Source of the DNA: JBDTMT01 sp033764095 | GTDB taxonomy: Bacteria > Desulfobacterota > Binatia > HRBIN30 > CADEER01 | Assembly (NCBI GenBank): GCA_033764095.1 | Contig: JANRJF010000471.1 | Span: 1-10,057 of the forward strand | Length of the DNA: 10,057 nucleotides | Direction of reading: 5' to 3' | Shown here: piece after piece, positions 6,198-10,057 of the stretch | How the letters are laid out: the number at the start of each line of letters is the position of its first letter | Position numbering within the stretch: position 1 is the stretch's first letter | The notes under the pieces: model-generated | What the model saw: only the letters and a program-made list of their open reading frames with translations | Database searches by the model: none | Told to the model about the DNA's origin: nothing | Made by a program: the position numbers and the translations under genes

Positions 6198-6271
6198 TTC
6201 ACCACAACGACACGACGACACAACGAAACACAACGTTGTGGGTCGTTGTGCCGTCGTGTCGTTGTGGTGAA
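6198..6271. repeat. Inverted repeat (CACAACGACACGACG type) between convergent genes
   Basis: Left arm 6198-6226 (TTCACCACAACGACACGACG, then ACACAACGA) pairs with right arm 6243-6271 with one mismatch. The loop region contains a perfect palindrome CACAACGTTGTG (6229-6240). The element begins 5 bases after the GntR-type stop and ends 2 bases before the hydrolase stop, so it fills the convergent spacer. A bidirectional transcript-ending or mRNA-protecting role is plausible, but there is no T-run. The ends TTCACCAC and GTGGTGAA match those of the elements at 1793-2017 and 4294-4386 although the core differs. Confidence 0.9.
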
Positions 6272-6273
6272 AA

Positions 6274-8115
6274 TCAGGGCAGCGTGCAGGGGAAGGGGAG
6301 CACGCCGGGGAAATCGTTCTCCAGCGTTCCCAGCCCGATCAGGTCGGTCACCGAGTTCGGCGACGCCATGGCATTGCCGACCCAGTCGCGCAGCAGCACG
6401 CCGTCGATCGCGTCGCCGTTCCAGTCCGGGTTGCTGTTGATCATGCCGTGGATCGGCGGGGTCGAGTCGTAGAAGAAGCTGTGCACGCCGGGCGTGTTCT
6501 GGTTCGCGCAGTACTTGGTGCGCAGCGTGTTGATGTAGTTGGGCACGGTGGCGAACTGGCCGACGGCCCGCTGCACGTGGTCGTTCTGGTTGTCGACGTT
6601 GAGGATCTGCTGCTCGGGGACGGCCTTGAGCCGCGCCGAGGTCGCGACCTCCAGCACCGGGAAGATCTCGGCGCAGGCCGGGTCGAGGCAGTAGGGCGCC
6701 GCGTAGGGCAGCGCGTTCCAGCCCGGTGACGTCGCCTGCAGGGCGAGCTGGCCGCGCAGCGCCGGCGCGCCGGTGCCGTTGTCCATGCCGAGCGACGAGT
6801 CGGGCATCAGCGTTGTGTGGATCCAGCGCAGGTCGTCGAGCACGTAGTGGTAGTTGAACGCGGCGCCGCCGCCGCCCGCCGAGCTGCCGCTGAACAGCAC
6901 CGTCAGGCGATCGGGACGAAAGCCTTCGGCGTCGTTCGCGTCCATGGCCTTCCACAGCACGTCGCGCACGTAGCGCAGCGACGCCCGCACGTTGAGCGCG
7001 CCGTATCGATGCACGGTGATTTCGGGGAAGACGTTGGTGACGCCGCCGCCGGTGTGCAGATCCTGCGTGCAGTACGGCAGGTAGACCTTGGTCCAGTCGC
7101 GGAAGGGATTGGTCGCCTGGATGCTGCTGGTGACGCCGGCGCCGTTGCCGAAGGTGTCGCCGACCGCCTCGAACAGATCGGCGGGCGTGGCGGCGCAGGT
7201 CGGGCCGTCGACGCAGTTGCCGCCGCCGACCATGAACACCACCACCTTGTTCACCGGCTGGCCGCTCGGCGCCAGCCGGATCCAGAAGGCGTAGTCGGTG
7301 CCGTCGCCGCACCTGGTGCCGTACGTCGCATGGTCGAGGATCACCTGGGTGGAGGTGGCCAGCGCCGGCACCGGGATGGCGGCGCGTGGGCCGCAGGCGA
7401 GCGCGAGCGGTGCGGTCTGGCCGTGCGCGGTAGCGACCAGGCATTGTGCCTGGTCGAGGGCGCGGCTGGCGAAGGCGGTGGGGTCGACGGCGATCAGACT
7501 GGCAAGCGCGCCGCACTTGGCGGCGATTGCGGTGATCGTCTTCGCCTGCCTGCTGGCGATCTTTTCGTTCACCTTTGCCACGTCGCACGGACGGCCGGCG
7601 TGCGCCGCCAGCACGCACGTGCTCTGCCGGCGCATGGCGTCGTCGATCAGTTTGCGCCCCTGATCGTAGGCGGCGTCCAGACAGTCCTGCTCGGTCGGCG
7701 TGGCGCCGCGGCGCGCCGCCGCGTGCGGGCCGCCGAAGCTGCGCGCCGCCAGGCTGGCGGCGGCGTCGCCGCACGCCACCTGCAGCCGATCGACCAGCGC
7801 CGCCGGCGCCAGCAGGGCGGGATAGCCGGCGGCGGTGACGGTCGCCTGATCGGGGCAGGCGGCGAGCACCTTCTCCTCCAGTGCGTCGAGGGCGTCGGCG
7901 ATCGTCGCGTCGGCGGTGCCGCAGGTGACGCCGAGTTGCTCGACGCATTGGTGCGTCCGCTTGGCGACCGACTTGTCGCATTTGCGCAGCGCCGTGGCGG
8001 CCCGCTTCTCGCACAGCTGGCCCGGCGTCAGCGCCGCGGCCGGCGCCGTATCGCACCAGCCGGCGAGCAGTGCGATGGCGATCAGGTCGAGCGCGAGGCG
8101 GTGCAGTCGCGGCAT
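6274..8115 (-). CDS. Secreted pectin acetylesterase/Notum-like hydrolase with Cys-rich helical N-terminal region
   Basis: A 613-residue exported protein. Residues 1-28 form a Sec signal peptide (LALDLIAIALLAGW core, APAAA cleavage region); the Cys at 21 does not fit a lipobox. Residues 35-241 contain twelve cysteines (35, 46, 57, 65, 87, 115, 145, 167, 177, 201, 225, 241) in Ala/Lys-rich helical segments that look like at least two repeated units. The C-terminal domain (about 255-613) matches the pectinacetylesterase/Notum alpha/beta hydrolase family: VVVFMVGGGNC (291-301), WTKVYLPYCTQDLHTGGG (341-358) and LFSGSSAGG (407-415) with Ser412 as nucleophile; NDHVQ (511-515) and PPIHGMI (553-559) are candidates for the acid Asp512 and His556. 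The family deacetylates polysaccharides or removes acyl groups; the substrate here is unknown. The ATG at 8113-8115 has AGGGGG about nine bases upstream. It is convergent with the GntR-type gene and divergent from the PAS-LuxR gene. Confidence 0.88.
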   Translation of the reverse strand: MPRLHRLALDLIAIALLAGWCDTAPAAALTPGQLCEKRAATALRKCDKSVAKRTHQCVEQLGVTCGTADATIADALDALEEKVLAACPDQATVTAAGYPALLAPAALVDRLQVACGDAAASLAARSFGGPHAAARRGATPTEQDCLDAAYDQGRKLIDDAMRRQSTCVLAAHAGRPCDVAKVNEKIASRQAKTITAIAAKCGALASLIAVDPTAFASRALDQAQCLVATAHGQTAPLALACGPRAAIPVPALATSTQVILDHATYGTRCGDGTDYAFWIRLAPSGQPVNKVVVFMVGGGNCVDGPTCAATPADLFEAVGDTFGNGAGVTSSIQATNPFRDWTKVYLPYCTQDLHTGGGVTNVFPEITVHRYGALNVRASLRYVRDVLWKAMDANDAEGFRPDRLTVLFSGSSAGGGGAAFNYHYVLDDLRWIHTTLMPDSSLGMDNGTGAPALRGQLALQATSPGWNALPYAAPYCLDPACAEIFPVLEVATSARLKAVPEQQILNVDNQNDHVQRAVGQFATVPNYINTLRTKYCANQNTPGVHSFFYDSTPPIHGMINSNPDWNGDAIDGVLLRDWVGNAMASPNSVTDLIGLGTLENDFPGVLPFPCTLP

Positions 8116-8196
8116 GCGTCGGTTCCCCCTGGGTTGCGCCTATCCAGGCGCCGCGCGCAGCGGCAATGCGGGCGCGCGCGCCGTGCCGAGAAACCA

Positions 8197-8235
8197 CCGT
8201 TCGGGGGTGGTGCGGCAGCCGAACGGGGGAGGGCG
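8197..8235 (+). promoter_or_regulatory. Small inverted repeat abutting a strong ribosome binding site
   Basis: CCGTTCGG (8197-8204) and CCGAACGG (8219-8226) are perfect complements around a 14-base loop. The right arm runs into GGGGGAGGG (8225-8233), an excellent Shine-Dalgarno sequence, which is followed by ATG 8236. That ATG is not in the frame of the PAS-LuxR protein. The hairpin could mask the ribosome binding site in mRNA, or be a regulator's operator. It sits in the 158-bp divergent spacer between the hydrolase and PAS-LuxR genes, which otherwise shows no convincing promoter by eye. Confidence 0.4.
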
Positions 8236-8273
8236 ATGGTCAAGCCGGCGGCGAGCGGCTATCCACGCGACCT

Positions 8274-9068
8274 ATGGCCAGTCGACGTCGCCCGCCGGCC
8301 GGACGCGCCACCCCGGCGCCGTCCGCGGCTCCCGACGCCATCGACGCGCGGGCGATCCTCGAGTGCGCCGCCGACGTCATCTACACGCTCGATCTCGACG
8401 GCCGGCTGACCTACCTGAACGAGCGCGCCTACGAGTTGTTCGGCTACACGCGCGAGGAGGGGGTGGCGTTCCTCGGCGGCAGCTTCATGCGCTTCGTCGC
8501 GCCGGGCGCGCAGGCGGCGGCGGTCGAGGCGATCCGCCAGCGCACCGAGTCGCCGCTGCACCGGCACGTCTTCCGCCTCGAGCTGGTCCACAAGGACGGC
8601 ACGCCGATCGCTGTCGAGGTGCACGGCGGTCCGCTGCTGCGCGACGGGCGCATGGTCGGCCGGGTCGGGGTCGCCCGGCTGCTCGACGGTCTCGATCGCG
8701 CCGACGGCGCAACGGCGGACAGCCGCGGCGCCTTCCAGCGCGAGCGCATGCGCATCGCGCGCGGGTTGCGCGACGCGATCGCGCAGATCGTCTTCGGCGT
8801 CACCGCCGAGCGCGACGCCAGCGAGGCGTTCCTCGCCGACGTCAAGCGCGCCACCCAGGCCGATATGGCGCGCCGCCTGCGGCTCGACCAGGTGGACCTG
8901 GAGACCCTGCGCCTGATCGCCGCCGGCGCCTCGAACCGCGAGATCGGCGCGCAGGTGCATCTGAGCCCGGCGGCGGTGAAGGACCGCGTGCGACGCCTGA
9001 TGGATCGCCTCGGGGCGCGGCGCCGCACCGAGCTCGCGGCGCACGCGTTGCGGCTGGGGATCGCGTAG
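8274..9068 (+). CDS. PAS domain plus LuxR-type DNA-binding regulator with a degenerate kinase helix
   Basis: A 264-residue protein if started at ATG 8274. After a Pro/Ala/Arg-rich tail (1-23), a PAS domain spans about 24-137: ILECAADVIYTLDLDGRLTY (28-47), LNERAYELFGYTREE (48-62), HKDGTPIAVEVHGGPLLRDG (106-125). Residues 157-176 read ERMRIARGLRDAIAQIVFGV, matching the phosphoacceptor helix of NarL-type histidine kinases (ERxRIARELHDxLxQ), but with Arg166 in place of the His. No ATPase domain follows. The C-terminus (about 202-264) is a LuxR/NarL helix-turn-helix: LETLRLIAAGASNREIGAQV (209-228) and HLSPAAVKDRVRRLMDRLGA (229-248). It is probably a sensor-regulator that reads a signal through PAS. 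The start is doubtful: ATG 8274 has no ribosome binding site, while the strong site just upstream leads to the out-of-frame ATG 8236; the frame is also open from ATG 8166. Confidence 0.85.
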   Translation: MASRRRPPAGRATPAPSAAPDAIDARAILECAADVIYTLDLDGRLTYLNERAYELFGYTREEGVAFLGGSFMRFVAPGAQAAAVEAIRQRTESPLHRHVFRLELVHKDGTPIAVEVHGGPLLRDGRMVGRVGVARLLDGLDRADGATADSRGAFQRERMRIARGLRDAIAQIVFGVTAERDASEAFLADVKRATQADMARRLRLDQVDLETLRLIAAGASNREIGAQVHLSPAAVKDRVRRLMDRLGARRRTELAAHALRLGIA

Positions 9069-9070
9069 GA

Positions 9071-9124
9071 AGCGATGAGTGACGAGCGATGAGTGCATGC
9101 AGGGGCCACTCATCGCTCATCGCT
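9071..9124. repeat. GCGATGAGTG repeats forming an inverted repeat between convergent genes
   Basis: AGCGATGAGTG occurs at 9071-9081 and again at 9085-9095. GAGCGATGAGTG (9084-9095) is perfectly complementary to CACTCATCGCTC (9107-9118) with an 11-base loop, and a second CATCGCT unit extends the right arm to 9124. The element starts 3 bases after the PAS-LuxR stop and runs into the SDR stop (complement of 9123-9125). It could end transcripts from both sides, but no T-run is present. Confidence 0.85.
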
Positions 9125-9866
9125 ACGACACTAGGGAGAGCCCGCCGTCGACGCAGACGATCTCGCCGGTCATGTACTTGGCGATCACCACGCCGTAGAT
9201 TGCGTCGGCGACGTCCTCGGCGCTGGCGGAGCGGCCGAGCGGCGCGTTCTGCGCGACCGGGGCGTGCAGGCCGCCCCAGTCCTTGGTCCACGGCGTCGCC
9301 ACCAGGCCGGGGGCGACGGCGTTGATGCGCACTGGGCCGCACACCTTGGCCATCAGTACCGTCAGGTGATTGATCGCCGCCTTCGACACCGCGTACGGGA
9401 TCGAGCTGCCGGTCGGGCGCAGGCCGGCGACCGAGGTGACGTTGACCACCACGCCGGCCGGGCTCTGCTTGAGATGCGGAAGGGCGGCGCGGGTGAGGTA
9501 CCAGGTGCCGAGCAGGTTGGTGTTGAGGATCGTGTGGAAGATCTCGTCGGTCACCGCGTCGAGGTCGGCGTGCGGGATGAGCTGGGTGGTGCCGGCGTTG
9601 TTGACCAGGATGTCGAGGCGTCCGAAGCGCGCCAGCGTCGCGTCGATCAGGTGCTTGCAGGCGGCCTCCTCGGCGACGCTGCCCTGGACGTAGATGGCGT
9701 TGGGCAGCGCGGCGGCGACCTTCTCGCCGGCGTCGACCGAGCTCGACGAGTTGACCACCACCGCGGCGCCGGCAGCGGCGAGGCGGTGTGCGGTCGCCTC
9801 GCCGATGCCGCTCGACGAACCGGTGACGATGGCGACCTGGCCGGCCAGCGTCCCGGCGTCGCTCAC
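9123..9866 (-). CDS. Short-chain dehydrogenase/reductase (SDR), classical type
   Basis: A 247-residue NAD(P)-dependent oxidoreductase of typical classical SDR length. Visible: cofactor motif TGSSSGIG (15-22), NNAG (89-92), Asn117 in NTNLLG, Ser145 in NVTSVAG, and Tyr158/Lys162 in SIPYAVSKAA, which give the complete Asn-Ser-Tyr-Lys tetrad. INAVAPGLVATPW (181-193) and a C-terminal CVDGGLSL (238-245) are also standard. NSSSS at 39-43, after the second beta strand, lacks an acidic residue right after VVVN, which would suit NADP(H) better than NAD(H); this is a soft inference. The start is GTG 9864-9866, overlapping the TGA of the gene upstream as GTGA, which implies translational coupling; the ribosome binding site is weak. 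The substrate is unknown: an alcohol, 3-oxoacyl thioester or steroid-like ketone are all possible. Confidence 0.93.
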   Translation of the reverse strand: MSDAGTLAGQVAIVTGSSSGIGEATAHRLAAAGAAVVVNSSSSVDAGEKVAAALPNAIYVQGSVAEEAACKHLIDATLARFGRLDILVNNAGTTQLIPHADLDAVTDEIFHTILNTNLLGTWYLTRAALPHLKQSPAGVVVNVTSVAGLRPTGSSIPYAVSKAAINHLTVLMAKVCGPVRINAVAPGLVATPWTKDWGGLHAPVAQNAPLGRSASAEDVADAIYGVVIAKYMTGEIVCVDGGLSLVS

Positions 9867-10057
9867 TGCGCCGCTGCCTGCTGGCCGTTGCCGGCGGTCT
9901 GCGACATGAACTGCATCAGCAGCTGCACCAGCTCGGCCGGCGGCGCCGACTCCGGATCCTCGACCGAGTCCTTCAGGTGCTCGAACTGCAGCAGGTCGAG
10001 GCGGGCGTACTCCTCGCGCACGCGCGGCGTCAACAGGCCGAGGCGCTTCAGGTTGGG
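9863..10057 (-). CDS. C-terminal fragment of an unidentified protein, co-transcribed with the SDR
   Basis: The last 64 codons of a gene that enters from the right edge on the minus strand. The reading starts PNLKRLGLLTPRVREEYARL and goes on to DLLQFEHLKDSVEDP, PAELVQLLMQFMSQ and a Gln/Ala-rich tail ending QQAAAQ. It looks helical and charged and may be the tail of a ferritin-like or diiron-oxygenase-type protein, by resemblance of the LKRLGLLTPRVR segment; this is a weak impression and not an assignment. The TGA at 9863-9865 overlaps the SDR start, so the two genes are very likely expressed together. Codon use and frame are consistent with a real gene, with GC-rich third positions throughout. 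Confidence 0.7.
   Translation of the reverse strand, partial: PNLKRLGLLTPRVREEYARLDLLQFEHLKDSVEDPESAPPAELVQLLMQFMSQTAGNGQQAAAQ

Noticed and set aside
6198..6271. Intrinsic (Rho-independent) terminator
   Set aside because: The hairpin is strong but no T-run follows on either strand, so it is listed as a repeat only.
8050..8056. Lipoprotein signal in the hydrolase (Cys21 after LAGW)
   Set aside because: Trp directly before the Cys does not fit a lipobox; an AxA-type Sec cleavage site follows at about residue 28.
5660..8197. A very long minus-strand open frame (845 codons) across the GntR, hydrolase and divergent regions
   Set aside because: Arg/Pro/Ala-rich shadow of GC-rich DNA; it lies in another frame of the hydrolase and opposite the GntR-type gene, both of which have clear family motifs.
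6817..8409. A long plus-strand open frame (530 codons) opposite the hydrolase
   Set aside because: Antisense shadow with no recognisable motif; the hydrolase on the other strand has a signal peptide and active-site motifs.

Overview
The window is about 10 kb of very GC-rich, tightly packed chromosomal DNA. It carries ten protein genes (two cut by the window edges) and no RNA genes, CRISPR array or transposase. The gene set (flavin or F420 luciferase-like oxidoreductases, a nitronate monooxygenase, an acyl-CoA synthetase, a sulfotransferase, an SDR and a secreted esterase with a Cys-rich N-terminal region) and the intergenic CACAGAG-type inverted repeats recall uncultured soil or subsurface bacteria such as Candidatus Binatota, Rokubacteria or other former deltaproteobacterial lineages. 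That placement is an inference from gene style and was not tested.

Layout, left to right. (1) A minus-strand group from 4272 down to the left edge: a Mer-like luciferase-family oxidoreductase (3259-4272), a second, distantly related luciferase-family oxidoreductase (2023-3126), an ACSF3/MatB-like malonyl-CoA-type synthetase (310-1800) and the N-terminus of a sulfotransferase (1-111). (2) A 193-bp divergent promoter region (4273-4465) with an inverted repeat and a perfect 18-bp palindrome. (3) A plus-strand pair, nitronate monooxygenase (4466-5422) and a GntR/FCD regulator (5419-6192), joined by a GTGA overlap and so very probably one translationally coupled operon. (4) A convergent minus-strand gene for a secreted pectin-acetylesterase/Notum-like hydrolase (6274-8115). 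(5) A divergent plus-strand PAS-LuxR regulator (8274-9068) whose middle looks like a histidine-kinase phosphoacceptor helix that has lost its His. (6) A convergent minus-strand SDR (9123-9866), overlapped by GTGA with the 3' end of an unidentified gene that enters from the right edge.

The oddest feature is the intergenic DNA. Six of the seven spacers between genes are almost filled by long inverted repeats. Arm sequences differ between loci, but within each locus the two arms nearly match. Three of the elements share TTCACCAC at one end and GTGGTGA at the other around different cores. Arms run up to, and sometimes into, neighbouring start or stop codons; one seems to supply the GTG start of the acyl-CoA synthetase. 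No spacer exceeds 225 bases, so there is no long gene-free stretch.

How the genes may work together is only partly visible. The nitronate monooxygenase, its coupled GntR regulator and the divergently transcribed luciferase-like gene share a control region and could form one regulated oxidative catabolic unit. The acyl-CoA synthetase could activate a dicarboxylic (malonate-type) or other short acid downstream of it. The hydrolase, the PAS-LuxR regulator and the SDR show no clear pathway link to that unit.
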